This document shows, one piece after another, positions 25,341 to 38,195 of a DNA stretch of 64,000 nucleotides. The notes under the pieces are model-generated. The model had not been told where the DNA came from. It did not search any database and was given only the letters and a program-made list of their open reading frames with translations. The translations under genes were made by a program, and so were the position numbers. This stretch comes from Conoideocrella luteorostrata (lineage: Eukaryota > Ascomycota > Sordariomycetes > Hypocreales > Clavicipitaceae). The first letter of the stretch is position 1, and each line of letters begins with the position of its first letter. The stretch lies in assembly GCA_032433595.1 (NCBI GenBank), contig JASWJB010000123.1, positions 1 to 64,000 on the forward strand. The letters are read 5' to 3'.

Positions 25341-26550
25341 TTAGAACGGGATGTTGGGAGGAGACTGGGCTCCGAGGGCCTCCTGCTGGTCTTGGAGCTC
25401 CTCAGGAGCAGCCTCAATGGAGACACCCAGGCCAATCTTTGCTTGTTGCTATACGATTACCGTTAGTTGCTTTGCAATTCATGAATATCAGGGTGAAGAT
25501 GTACAAACCGTGAAGTGGTCGATGTCGGCCGCAAAGGTCATCATAACTGGGGGAGCGACACGCTTCTCCAGCAGGCAGCTCAGCTTGCCCTTGGAATCGA
25601 CTTGGGCACGGAAGGTGGACATGCGGAAATCATACTTGGCACCAATGGTAGTGACGCCTTCTTTCTGGAGACCGCCGCCCATCAAGCCACCAGGTGAGGG
25701 AACAAGTCCGAGGCTGAGATCAACACCCGCCTGGACTTTGTCCGACAGTCTTCGCCAGTATGAGGTGTTCAAAGTTCCCATAGCCGTTTGTAGCTGAGCA
25801 GTGGCAATCCAGTCCGTAGCCTTGTACCGAGCAGAGTAAGAAACAGCACATTCGGGGCCTTGGGTCAGAGCTTGTCGCTGCCAAAGAGTTTCCATGCCAA
25901 GCGCGAGCTTAGGGGTGACGGATTGCAAGTAGCTTCCAATGAAAATACCGGTCATTCCACCCTCCAGAAATGAAGGGTTGAGCATCTTGAGAGAGGCGCT
26001 GAAGTCATCGCCATTGTACTCGTGCTCGAACTGTGCCATATCCTGACCACCAGGGGAAATGGAAAGTTGCGACTTGGACACTAGCTTGTCGGTCCATCGG
26101 TAGTTAAATCGTCCAGAAAGAGAGCCTTCGTTGTCCACGTTGCCTTGGCAGAAGACCTGTAGGAATTATTATTAGCACAGCTGCGTCCCTCATCTCATGT
26201 GCAAGGGAATTCTTTATTTCAGGGTGACAACATGCACATGCCTTGCCGGTTCCGTACATGGCCGCGAAAGTGTAAGGATTGATGCGCTCGCCCATGGCGA
26301 ATTGGTGAGAGACCTGGAAGAGGGGAGCCATGCTGAATATTTTCGTCAGATCGGCGCGGATGCCGGTGAACATGTAGTTGTTGAGGAGGACATCGCGCTG
26401 GACCTCCTTCGACAAGTTCTCAATGGTTCCGGGGTTGGACAAGCCAAGCTTGGCTCTGCGCTCAGAGAAGGAGTTGAGCGCATCGCCAAAAGCAGCAGCG
26501 ATCGGATTGGAAAGCAGAAGAGAGCGTATCGATTCTATTTGAGCGGCCAT
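25341..26550 (-). CDS. TOM40: Mitochondrial import receptor subunit Tom40
   Basis: Beta-barrel pore of the outer-membrane TOM translocase, the entry gate for nearly all mitochondrial preproteins. Three exons on the minus strand: 26242-26550, 25509-26156 and 25341-25448, giving 354 aa (Neurospora Tom40 is 349). The second intron (60 nt) is GTTTGT-TAG. The first intron (85 nt) begins GCATGT after AAG, so it is a GC-AG intron; only this choice keeps frame into [20 protein letters not shown]. Porin-3 features include [46 protein letters not shown] and [20 protein letters not shown]. The N-terminal helix region [14 protein letters not shown] precedes the barrel. It is divergent from the PFK-2 gene. 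Confidence 0.96.
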
Positions 26551-27627
26551 GATGATGGAAGGTTGTGGCTCGAGTCAACGTCGGCCTCGGGATTAACGCA
26601 AGCTATATGTACAGCACTGGGTGGCACAATAAGGAAAGAGTCCGGAGAGAAGAGGTACAAACGTTCAGAAGAGTCTCCGCTATCCTTATGAAAGAAGCAA
26701 TTTCCAAGGCTGTGCGCTGTGGTCAGGCCGTGAGGATGGACACGCCAGGTAGGGAGGGCAGTGACGAGCTTCGCTGGCTTCGACGAGAATGGAGTTGGAG
26801 AATAATTTTCATCGGCCCCGACAGAGCTGGCTCCAGCCCAGGTCCGCTTGTCTGCCAGGAGCCAGCTGGTGCCTACCATACATTGGCCAGTTTCGGCGTA
26901 ACAATCCCGGAAAGCTCAATGTTCCGCGCCGGCGGAAATTCTACCGACTTTTAACCGGGTAGTCGACAGCAACCGGGTCAGCTTGTGCTAGCCCCGTACC
27001 AGTTACGCATAGCTCCTTACTACGTCCGCCAATTGACTATGTAGTGGTGACTTCACCCCAGCCGTTGGCAATGGCGCCTGAACCAATCGATTCATCGTTA
27101 CCCTGCAGAATACTCCGTATATTGGAAAGAGTTGAGAGTGCCGTTCTGCGCTGTATCTTCAGAATGCCCCTTCATTCTTGGGCGGACGTGTTTACTGTAG
27201 TGACGTACTCGAAACTATTTAGGTACGGAGTAGTACCTAGGGAATGTGTGATATTTCCTCGGTTAGCCCTTGACACTTTCAACGTTGACTCTTTTCATCC
27301 GAATGTACGGAGTACCCGGTCGTACTTGTCTGCCCCTCCTCCTCGAGCCACGACACTTTCGTTACAACATCTAAACCGGAGCCCATCCCTTTACGCCATA
27401 TCCAAACATCCATCTCTATCTGCGGCGGAAATTAGGCATTCCCAGATTTCTAAATGATATTAGATATACGACCATTCTTTTCTTAAGTTTTGCCGGAATT
27501 ATCAGTGAGTTGTGACCGCTGCGTTCCGCCAAAACGCGGGGCATTAACGAAACAGGATCGAACAACCGGTCAAGGAACCAAAGCCTGGATCTAGATGCCC
27601 GACTCTCTCATCTGAAACCCTTTCAAA
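26551..27627. promoter_or_regulatory. TOM40/PFK-2 divergent spacer with three TACGGAGTA motifs
   Basis: 1.08 kb between two divergent start codons. Exact motif copies lie at 27111 (reverse), 27224 and 27306. Open frames here lack protein character. Confidence 0.5.
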
Positions 27628-29556
27628 ATGGACACTTTACTGTGAGTAACTGTCAAACGCAATGGGCGGACAGAAGCCACACGAATTGCAAAGCTAATAT
27701 TCTAAGTACTGCTGAGATTGCGGCTAACGCGCCGAGGTATCGTCGCAAGAGCTCGACCTTCATTGACGGTATACATGATGTCACTGAAAACGAAAATTTG
27801 GCCCCGGCACAGTTATACAGCACCATGTCTGGCCGGTTGTTCCACTCTGGTCGGATAGCTATCGTCATGGTTGGCCCTCCGGCTCGAGGCAAGACGTACG
27901 TACCAGCAAATGTGCCGATGGGAAATGCTGTAGCTCACCTTATTATATAGTCATATATGTGTCTCTCTGGCCCGATATCTCCAGTGGCTGGGCGTTAAGA
28001 CGCGGATATTCCACCTCGGCGACTATCGACGCGCAACTATTGGGCCGGAAGGTGACGTTCCTCAAGACTATTTCTTCCCCGACGCTTCCCCAGCTTCAGT
28101 TATATTGCGTCAAAAGATATTGAAAAAGTGTCGAGAGGATATATATGCGTGGCTGAACCACGACAATGGCCAAGTAGCTATTTACGATGCGGTAAACCCG
28201 ACGGCAAATGGTCGCCGTGCCCTTTGCAAGGAACTTGCCAAACATGATGTCCAGGTAAACCACCCCTGACTCTTCAGGCAAAATATCAGAACTGACATTG
28301 GACAGACACTTTTCATTGAATCGTACGTAAATGATGAGCGCATTCTCCGCGAGAATGCGAGGAATGTCAAGATCTCATCTCCTGACGTAAGCGCTTGGAG
28401 TAACTAATCACTAAGTCAAAAGACTAATAAGTTTGTTAGTTTGCTGGGATGGACCCTGACGAAGCCGCTAAATTGTACCTGAAACGCATAGAGATGCGCA
28501 TTCCCGTATTCGAGACGATGGATGAAGCTGAACTCAACTACATCAAAATGATTAACGCTGGCGCAAAATTCTTTTACAACAATGTCAGCTTCAACTACCT
28601 CTCTCACAGAATCGTGTTTTATCTTACGAATTTGCACATCAAGTCACGTACGACCTTTTTCGTCCGCGCAGGGACAACCGAGGAAGAGGATTCGTACAAG
28701 GCCGATGCGCCGCTGTCCAACCTGGGAAAAACGTATGCTGAGAGGATGTCAGAGGCACTGTTAAAGCGCAGACAACAAGAGCACGCGGAACAAGTTGAAA
28801 GGAGCGAGGGGCAGCAGGCTCCCTTGAGACCTCTCACTGTGTGGACATCCACAAGGATGCGAACCGTCCAAACGGCTGACTACTTGAAGGAGAAAGGCTA
28901 CAAGGTACGGCAGCGATCGCAGATGAGCCAGATTAATCCAGGAGTCTGTGAAAATATGTCAGAGCGTATGATTCAAAAGATATACCCTGAGGAGGCCGAA
29001 AAACACGACTTGGATCCGTATCATCATAGATATCCACGAGCTGAGGTATGTTAATTCCCTTTTTTAATAAATTTCTGGCGCGGAACTAATCTAACACCGT
29101 CTTCAGTCGTATCACGATCTGGCGGTGCGACTTGAACCCATCATCTTAGAGCTTGAGCGGGAGCAGAATGACCTTCTTATCATCGCCCACGAATCGGTAC
29201 TACGCGTGCTATATGCTTATCTGATGCATTGTTCCACGATGGAAATTCCAAACCTCAAATTTCCTCGTGACGAAATTATTGAAATCATTCCTGCAGCGTA
29301 TCAAAATGAGGCCAAACGCATCCATATTCCTGGCCTGGATCACAAGTTGCTGCCTAACTCGCCAGAGATTATGCAGACCCCTGTGCAAGGCATCAATATC
29401 CCAGCAGGCGCAGCAGGCAGCGTTCCTGGAAGTGGTCAGATGAGCCCCATTCCTGGCGGTATGAGCAGCCCGGCCATATCCTCAGAACGGCCCCCGGAGA
29501 AAGTGATCAACACAGCCAAGGACATGGTGGCAGACAAAGTTGACGATGAAGATTAA
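27628..29556 (+). CDS. 6-phosphofructo-2-kinase / fructose-2,6-bisphosphatase, phosphatase site mutated
   Basis: Makes fructose 2,6-bisphosphate, the allosteric activator of glycolytic phosphofructokinase. Six exons: 27628-27641, 27707-27895, 27951-28254, 28306-28386, 28440-29045 and 29107-29556, about 547 aa. The first intron acceptor (27706) is uncertain. The introns are otherwise 51-65 nt with standard donors. The kinase domain has a P-loop GPPARGKT (61-68), FHLGDYRR and YDAVNPTANGRR. The phosphatase domain is recognisable (PLSNLGKTYAERM, INPGVCENMSERMI, HRYPRAESYHDLAVRLEPII, IIAHESVLRVLYAYL). However, its catalytic RHGE reads RAGT, with Ala273 where the phospho-accepting His should be, and the Glu-Ile-Asp of NEIDAGVCEE is Gln-Ile-Asn. 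It is therefore inferred to be kinase-only, like yeast Pfk26. Confidence 0.93.
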
Positions 29557-30459
29557 GTAAGAAATAGCCGTGCGGATTGGACTTCAGTGCATTATAGCTG
29601 TGGTATACGCAGGGTGGAATTGACGGATGAGGTCTCAGATGCGACTCTCTGAAAATAGGCCAGGTTATTGGATATCCTACAGGATGACACACCCCTTCCA
29701 CGGGCTGTAAACAGTGAGTGTGGGAGCCCGTGAACGCCATTAATCCACATGTTCATGGTTAAATGTTTTTTTTAAAGGGCCTATGGACAGATTGATCAAA
29801 TTCGGGACTAGCGGTATCATCCTACCCCAAATCAGCAGTGACCGATGGGAAATATGAGGCAATATACGTACCCGTCATCGTCTTATGCTCGTAACATTGG
29901 TTCACGGATCGACCACATGATGCCCGCCACCGTCCTGCAGCTTACCAAAAGCAGAAAGTACTGCATACAGAGCTTGTCTGCCAGGTGCGTCCCTTCCAAC
30001 AGCACTCTTATGCTGCATCGTGATGATCTCCTGCATCCTTGTTGGACTTTTATGGTTGCAACGCACGCACGCAAGAGCATACAGAAAACAATAATTGTCC
30101 AACGCCACTGGCGTAATGCCTCCATAGTTCATCTTATATCTCCAACCAAGCGAGCCAGGCGTCAAAAACAAAACAGTAACAAAAAAAGCCAGGCTTGTGC
30201 AGCTACAGGATGATAATGATCAGAGAAAAAAAATCAAAAACCAAAAAAAAAACCAAAGATGAAGTGTGAAGACACAAATCGCGATCAAAATAACGCCATT
30301 TATTTTTTTATGATTCCATACACAAGTTTCAGTCCCGCAGCTTTAATCTATGCCAGTAAAGGTCCCATGCGATGCGCGCTGTACAACATCTTCCACCAAA
30401 ACGCCGTGAAAGTTAGCCGTGCGGGCTATGTTTCGGTTTCGGCCCCAAATCGTCGCCTG
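29557..30459. other. Intergenic, PFK-2 3' flank
   Basis: No supported gene. On the minus strand an AATAAA lies near 30297-30302, about 160 bases beyond the stop of the exon-like frame at 30460-30719, where a 3' untranslated region would be expected. Confidence 0.45.
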
Positions 30460-30719
30460 TTAAAAAGCATACAGGTCGCCCTCGTTGTAAACAAACTTCC
30501 TGACAAGTGCATTCGTGATAAACTGGGGAGTGGTTTCTAGCTGCTGCACTGCTGCTGCTTCTGTTATGCAAACGCTAACAAGGAGAGAATTGCGGGCATC
30601 GTTATGGCTGTGAGTGAAACTTTGCTTGATGGCGGTTGTTTGCTGAGAGTCGTACGGACTGCACCGTTGGGTCTCGGTGATGCCCTGATACCCAATTCTG
30701 GGATTTAGCCGTGCCGGTT
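30460..30719 (-). CDS. Possible last exon of an unidentified gene (partial)
   Basis: An 86-codon open stretch on the minus strand without its own start codon. It ends at TAA 30460-30462, and its last part reads like a real C-terminus (QLETTPQFITNALVRKFVYN then EGDLYAF). Possible acceptors (ATAACAG at about 30562, and CAG triplets just after) would attach upstream exons. Candidate exons at 30.75-31.02 kb could not be joined in one frame. I do not recognise the family. This may be chance coding-like sequence. Confidence 0.25.
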
Positions 30720-33700
30720 TTTACCTAGTCTCACTTCTGATAAGGAGACACTGGAGGAGGATTTCGAGCTGAAAGCATCATATGTTTTTGCAAGCTTGAC
30801 TCATCTTGTAACCCAACTGCTCCGGTATCTTTATTCTATCGGAAAGATTGGATATTATGGCTGGAAACGTTGAGCATTGTCTACTAGTAGTATATCTAGA
30901 TAATGAATAGATAGTTGGCAGAGCGGATCTGATACCTGCCATGAGATACTCCTGTTCTGTGTTGTTGCGCAGTCCAGAGAGCACCTTGGTGCGTAAACCG
31001 TTGTGACATAAGGGTCGCAACCAACACAGCTATCAGGTTGAGCTTCGCGATAGGCGATACAAAGTGTCTGCGGGACGACTAACTACATATCACTGCTCGG
31101 CTGGGTTGACGATTTTGATCCACTTGTGTAAAAATATATCTGTTGCTGTATCGCTGATATTGCTATGGAAAGATGGCGTTTAAGCGGTTTTCTGTTAGAC
31201 GCCGTTTCGAACCACTAATTCACGTAGCAAAACAGGGCGAATAGTGGTTTGCAGGTCTCGTCCATGTACTGCAGCGCTACCAAGGCGCTCAATTCAACAA
31301 CAGCGAAGGGTTTCCTAACTGAGGTCGGAGCCTGACGCAGGGCTATATTGACATAGGAATTCACCCCTTCATGTTTCTTATACAGCCGCTTGGGTCAGAG
31401 AGTTAGCAGATCCCTGCATATTTGCTTCGTGCCTGAAAGCTGTTCATGACTACTTTTGCTGTGAGGTCTCTTGAGAGATAAGTCAAGGCATCTCGCCTTC
31501 GGAACAAAAATCAAGCCTTCGTTGATATGCAGCCAGTTTGAGTAAAGTCAAGTTTTACTTGGTTCTTGCACCATTGAGACCTCAACATAACACGCAAACG
31601 CCAAGAGCAAAACGTTCAGCAGCTCGAAGCTGTCAAGGTCAAGGTAATGAGAGGCTGCCTACTTGGATTTGCTGACATGGTAACTACGGAGTACACCTGC
31701 GGGATGCCATGCCCCTGTCAGCTGTTACCAGCCAACCCAGTGACATGCAAAAGGGGAGCTGCGGTGGGTTTGCCAACAACCGAACTAACGGAGGCAGAAG
31801 AGATGGTTGTGGGCTGACTGAGGAACTCGGCCCAACAGCCAACTCTCCAGCCGCATGAGGTCCTCAGAAGGCATACGTGAATATACCGTAGCTGTTATGT
31901 CGTTCCCGATCTGCTGAGCCAACCATTTCATATCATCGAGAAATGTATCCACTCATTATTGAAACCCAGTGTTTGCTGCAATGGCGGCATACGAATCACT
32001 CGTGTGGCAATCGTGTTTGCCAGTCATTAGTCTTTAAGCTTGGGAGAAACACCCCTCAATCAAGACGTCTAACAACCTCCGTGAGCTTTTGAGAAGCTTC
32101 GCCGGCAACGCCGTGTGATTTCCGAAATCGTCTGAAGCGTTGGTGGCTGCGAAAGGGTTCACTGCGTTCAAACACCTGCAGGCCAGCCATGCAGCTACGG
32201 AAGCCACAAAGCGTGACCACACTAACTAAACATTCACGAATAATAGAACAGTCTGTTGAGGGCTTTGTGGAACCAACGCCAATGGCTGCAGGGGTTCGGG
32301 TGGGTGGCACTTTCAATACATATGTACTCTCGGTTGTGGAAGCTTGGGTATCCTCATCGCTCGGCAAGCCGCGTAGCGAGGGACAGCCGAGAGAGGCCAA
32401 CAAATTGTGGTCCTGGGGCCTTGAACTATTGCATCCCCCAAGCGCCTCGTCGCGAGACCGGCCAATCAATGAAGATACACAGCAATATACAGAAAACGAA
32501 ACAGAACGGAAGGGCATGGACCATGAAACCCTTTCCATGTCGATGGCGTGGATGAAGAAGCCGAAGCGTCTTTGCTAGTTTGACACTGGCGAACTTAAAT
32601 GGACACCTTGCGCCCCACGGCAGGGTCATGAGACCTCAGATGTTCCACCCAGTTTTGAGATGTTGTACGGAGTACTTTGCGTGCAAATACCTTCGTCAGA
32701 GCAGCGCACCAACCCAGCACCGCGAAGGCGAAGCACCTCAGGCACTTAAATCGCGGACCAACAGCATTTGGCGGTATTGCCCCAAGTAAATATAAAACAC
32801 TGGTCATTCGGGGTTGGCATTGACTTCTAGAAGGTTTTTCATATCGTAAAACTCATCGTATAGCGAAGCGGCCTGATTGGCGGCGAAGTCATGACGTCGA
32901 AGCTCTTAAGTGACTAAATTGAGAGACGGGGCGTAGGGCAAAATGGCTGCAATGTTACGTACATTGCAGCGAACGCCGTGACAGCATAGTCTTGGCGCTC
33001 ACTGGAACCGCGGTATTTGGTGTGACTACAAGCCCCAACGCGCACGAGTTCTATCAATTGACCTGTGAGATACGCTTAGTAGGAGGAGTAAGGAGTGTCT
33101 TGGGATGTTGCCCTGCTGCGACTTCATCCAGAAGACTGTTCCTCATTGCAGGTACTGAACCGCGCAACTGAAATTGATGCTTCGTACACCATCTCAAAAC
33201 GGGCTGCGAGCCTGTTAGAATCAATTGAAGGCGGGTCTGTGATCTGAAACGCATGAGAATGAGTAACTTATTCGGGCACTCACGCATGTAAACTGCGGTT
33301 GTAGCCTCCACTCACGATTTGCTTGGGAGCAAGACCAATAGCGAAGTTGTGATACGCCGGAGCATCTTTGACGATGGATGTGGATGTTTTCAGGGCACGA
33401 GGCCAACTAGCAGAGCCGGGATTCTCTCTCTTCAATGGCCGGCGGTTGAACGGGAAGGCCACCCACACAACTACACACCTCATTGATGCAATTACTCCGT
33501 AACTCAGTTGATTCTTTGGTCCACTTGCAATCCTTGGCCCCGCACGGATGGCCGGTAGCAAGGGTAATGCCCGTGAAGGCCGATCCAGTCTGTTTCTGGA
33601 GAGGACAGCCTCTAGCCAACTGGCGGACTCGACGAATTGAAAATATCGAATCACTCTGCTGACTGAACAGTGAGGGATTAACGGCCGCAATGCAACTTGC

Positions 33701-34220
33701 CCCTAGAAGATAGGCTTTCTTGTGAATATTAATGCTGCTCAATGACATCAAAACTATGGACAGATGTTATTTGGATGCCCGCCAACATGTGATGCTATTG
33801 TCTAATGACTTGGGGCAGAGGGGAAAGACTTTGGGTTCAATTGAATCCCGTCTTGATGGCAACGCAAGTCAAATTGTACAGGATCAGAAAGCGAAAACGA
33901 GTTCAATTGGGTTGAACAGCTTCCCAGTACAGACTGACTTCGTGGTCGACTAATGACGAACCGCCAGACGCTACGCCATCTATGCTTCAAGCAGGGCAGG
34001 TTTGAAAAAACTTGGTGTGGAAGACGTAAAGTGTGGTGTGGCGATCAATCGGTTGGAACTAGAGACCGACATAAGGAGGGTTGGCTGGCTGACTTGTCTA
34101 GTTCAGCATGAAGCTGTCTGGGAAGTCGCGTCCTAGCTCATCGATACAGAACTATTGAGTCGGGCAGCCCCTTCTCCTCTCCGGCTGCAGGGAGTCGATT
34201 CAAACCAGATGCTTCTCCTT

Positions 34221-34238
34221 GTACGGAGTACTCCGTAC
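34221..34238. repeat. Perfect 18-bp palindrome of two opposed motif copies
   Basis: GTACGGAGTACTCCGTAC equals its own reverse complement and consists of one TACGGAGTA overlapping one TACTCCGTA by two bases. Confidence 0.95.
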
Positions 34239-36045
34239 ATCATTATTCAAACCGACAATGCAACTTGTCAGGCTGGACCCGTCCCATATGTATACTGAAT
34301 CACGGGATATGGTGAGAAAGATTGGTGTACATGCCCGGGGTGCGGAGTAGCGTACTATGTGGCAATTAGAGCCAACAGGACTCCGTTCTCCACGCGACAC
34401 CATTGTCGCTGACAAGTGGTGTCGATTGTTATCGAGAGGGGAGTATTTTCTCTTGATGTGTTGGATAATTTGCCATTAGGCTGGCAAGTTGATGATTGCT
34501 GTTATTCCAACCAACTAGCCTCGCCCTCTTTTTTATTCCCGAGTTTCACTCAACGTAAGCTGATCTGCCACGCGCAGAGTGGGGGACAGATATGGATTAG
34601 TTACTCCGTAGTCAGGAGCGAATCTGGTTCAGATTTTAGTCTCTGGGCGAATGCAGGAATGCCTGGTAGACCTGGATGCGTGGAGATTCGTTGACCGGGC
34701 TGGCGTAGCCGTCCACGGAATTGACACGGAGAAACTGATGTCATTGATGCTCTTCATACCATGGAGTAGTCTACTTCTTGCTGTTGACAGCGCTGCGTCC
34801 CGATGATTGCTTCGACAAAGATCCGAGATTAGACCAGTTGGGAAAATTCCATGAAATTGATATGGGCTGGTCTAGGCCACGATGAAGACTCTTGCCACTT
34901 ATGAAGTAACAGGTACGTGAACACGCTGGCCGAGACCGGGGCCGGGAAAGCAAGCCAGGGGATGGATGAGAGAGGGAGATTGACGACCGAATAAGGTACA
35001 TCGTGGTTAGCCTGGCAAGCCGTTCTCGACGTGTTTTGCAGCATCTCCAATCAACCGTGGCGCTAGTCACTGACGCGATTTACAGATGCTACAATACTGT
35101 ACAAACGATACCATTTTTTCTTCTTCTTCTTGATGTACGGAGTACCATAATCCCAGCTCCTCAATGTTGTGCCTCAGCTTAATACGGACCATCTTTGGTT
35201 CCTAGACTCGTATGCGGGTAATGCTTGTGATATTTTTTAAGCGGCAGAGCTGGCGCGGCTTGCTGCATGGTTAGAAAGGTGTCGTGTTCAAATAACGAGC
35301 GGCGTGCATGGGCTTCTGAGGTCGTACTCCGTGAGTGAGACTTGAATGACTACGTCGGTAGGACGTAAGTACTGCTCTGTGCCTTGGGATCATAATTGCC
35401 CAAGACAGCACGAAGAAAAGGCCTCATGTGGCCCTTCCGTCTCGAGTCATCCCGCGTCACTGTGGCAAGTACCAAGCACGTTTTGTGATGGGTAGTGGTG
35501 TCAAGTTGCAAATTGACGCACACAATGTAATAGAAGGAGATTTCGTCGGTTCAACCTTTTGGTCCTGTATTAGTATTGACTACGGAGCAGTTATTCGCCA
35601 TATACAATATATCAATTAGTGAACCACCAGCGGCTGGGTGGCAGCCCTTGGCATGTCGTGCCCCTGGCCTGGCCACTACTTTTCCCGTATTTCATTAGTA
35701 CACATTATTGCATTTGGCACTATTACCTGGGAACAGGCATGGGCATGGGCGGGCTTAGGCTTTTGTCTGGGTCTGGGTTGCATGCTGGCATGCGTGGTGC
35801 GATACGTATCTTGCAGCGGCCAGCGGGTCGCTCGATGACGGGTTCCAGCCAAGATGGTGATGGTTCCAGTTCTTTTTTTGACTTCCGCTTGCCGGCCCAT
35901 TTAGCGTCATGCTGCCCGTCTCAAAATTGAGCACATGAGCACACTCCAAGCCCAACGCTGCGGGTCCACCCCATTTTAGTGCAGCGACATTTCTGGATTG
36001 AGGCGCCAGGTCCATTCGATGTTGAGGATTATGATGGCAGATGGC

Positions 36046-36078
36046 AGGATGGGATGAGATGGGATGGGATGGGATGGG
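36046..36078. repeat. Short GGGAT-type pentamer array
   Basis: About six near-identical five-base units (GGGAT with one GAGAT) in the gene-poor island. On the minus strand it encodes repeated Ser-His-Pro in a spurious open frame. Confidence 0.85.
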
Positions 36079-38171
36079 TCGCGATGGTCCCGTCGTGATA
36101 TCCCCAGCGACGGCCACCCATGCTGGCAGCATGCATTTGGTGAGATTGAGTTGACGGTCTACGGAGTTCCTGGGAGCATCGCCGCACAGCAAGATTTGAC
36201 TGTATGTACGGAGTCCCAGTACGTACGTAGCTGGAGGGGCAATGGTCAACAGGTTCGCTCCCGCTGCGGCATCTCTCGTGCTCTCCCGAGCACTACCTTC
36301 ATTCCACCGTACCATTCTCTTCGCTTCTCTTCTTTGCTGGAAGCGCTGTTTGAAGCTTGGTTGTCCATCTGAGCCATGCTGTGCCTCAACACAACGTGAA
36401 AAGTAGCGTCGAACATTGACGGATTCACAGTGGCAGAAAATGACGTCTGATGGTACTGACTTATCATGGCCACCTCTTTTCATGACTTGAATTTGCCCAT
36501 GTACAACCTTTTAAACAGTGAAATTGTCGTTCATGCGCACTGCTCTACCCAAGCAATGTATTTATTAGCTAGTTGTACAGTGAAGTAGGTCGTTCGTTGT
36601 ACTGTCCAGTACTTGTTCGTAGCTTGTTTCTCCCTCCCTGTGAAGATTCATACTTGCAGCGAAAGTCGAAAGAGGGCCGATCTTCTTCTCCGTTTGGACC
36701 AGGTCGTTGCTTGCCATCTGTTCTCAATCTGCACGTCAGTAAGTTAATATTTGATCTTGACTGACGGCCACCGGCGTCGCTGGATTACTGTCGTGAGCAA
36801 CGGGCACGGGACCAAACATGCAAGCGAATTTTACCATCTGACCGTCCATGCCACATCTGCTGTCCGCATAATAAGCTAGCGGCCAGGCACCACCACCGCC
36901 CGACACGAGATCAAAAGAAACAACGGGCCGCAAAGACTGACATTACAAGAGCAGGTAATTAATCAATCAATCGGTCCATCAGTCACCAATCCATCGACTC
37001 GGATTGCTTAATTGCATTCCCCCTCCCCCCTCCACCCTCCCCTCTTCCCCCAGTCTGGAGGGAGAGCGGTCCGTCAGAATTGTGCCGTGGAGCTCTGCTC
37101 AGCTTCTGCGCAGCTTTATCGAATCCTCAGCCTAAAAGCTTCTTGTCCTTGCGTATGGCCCAATCGTGCTCGACCCATATCCATCACAGCTCCCACGCTG
37201 CCCACTTTCCAGAAGTTCAGCATTCATCACCATTGGCAAGAGCTGGCATCCGAGAGGTGGACAGAGCACTTGGGAGACGCGCGCCCCGCAATTGCCACTG
37301 GGCCCAATTGAAAGCTCTAGTTTAACAGTCAAGCATCGAGCAAAGCAAGGCTCAAGACTCTCAGACTCACCTCGCTCTGGGTTCTGGGTCAACTGGGTCA
37401 CCTTGGCTTGGTCAACTGCCTGCTCGCCTTGCGGCCGTCCTCCTCCACCAACCCCTCCAACCCTCCCAGCCCTCGTCCTTCAGCCCCCGGCTGCCCTCCA
37501 ACCAACCCTGCTCTGCAACTTATTCCATTCCACCAGACCTGGCGTGACCAAACCAGACCGTACTTGAGCACCTTTCCTCCCGAGAGCGCGTTCCTCGACT
37601 GTCAACACCCAACCTTTCAGCTTCGAAGCCGTCCTTTTCCTGCCTCGCAATTAACAATCTCCCACTGTCTCGGCAAAGCCGCTGCGAACAGTATATCCAC
37701 GGAGTGAATTGCCTAGTGCCCGCCAGCCTTCCGCAGTCCAGGCCAATCCGCCATTTCCACCAGTCCACCATCCACCTCCGCCCGCCAGGCTGTTTTCCAG
37801 TCTGATCGCCCCTGCGGTCCAGTCCCAGTAGACCGAAGCCCAGCCGGCTCCCACCTCGACAGCGAACAGGTCGCCGCCAGCTTGTTGTGTCTTGCCCCTC
37901 AACGTGCTGAGCACAAGTGGACGCTTCTGCTCGTCACCTTCGACTTCGCACTCAACATCTGCCCAAGAGCCTAGCTTCGACCTCGATTAAACTCGCCTAC
38001 TTTTCCATCCACGACGGTCGACTGCGTTATATTGCGAGCCTCACGGAAAACTGGTATCAGTGCGTTACTTGTATCATATCGGTGAGTTTTCTTTGGCTTT
38101 TTTTTTCTTGCGTCTCGCTTGCGTTTGTGTATCCTCCAGCGTCCTCCCCCGTCGAGTCGTCCTTCCTGTGT

Positions 38172-38195
38172 GAGTGCGAGTGCGAGTGCGAGTGC
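38172..38195. repeat. Tandem GAGTGC hexamer, 4 units
   Basis: Four exact six-base units in the C/T-rich upstream region of GSK3, probably within its leader or promoter. Confidence 0.9.

Noticed and set aside
31201..31222. Minus-strand GGTTCGAAAC, a possible tRNA B box
   Set aside because: No matching A box or cloverleaf pairing.
32056..33751. Several 100-160 codon minus-strand frames suggesting a transposon relic
   Set aside because: None shows transposase, reverse transcriptase or integrase motifs, and no terminal repeats were found.
35755..36483. 242-codon minus-strand open frame in the gene-poor island
   Set aside because: Low complexity, it crosses a pentamer array and two near-matches of the dispersed motif, and it has no recognisable domain.
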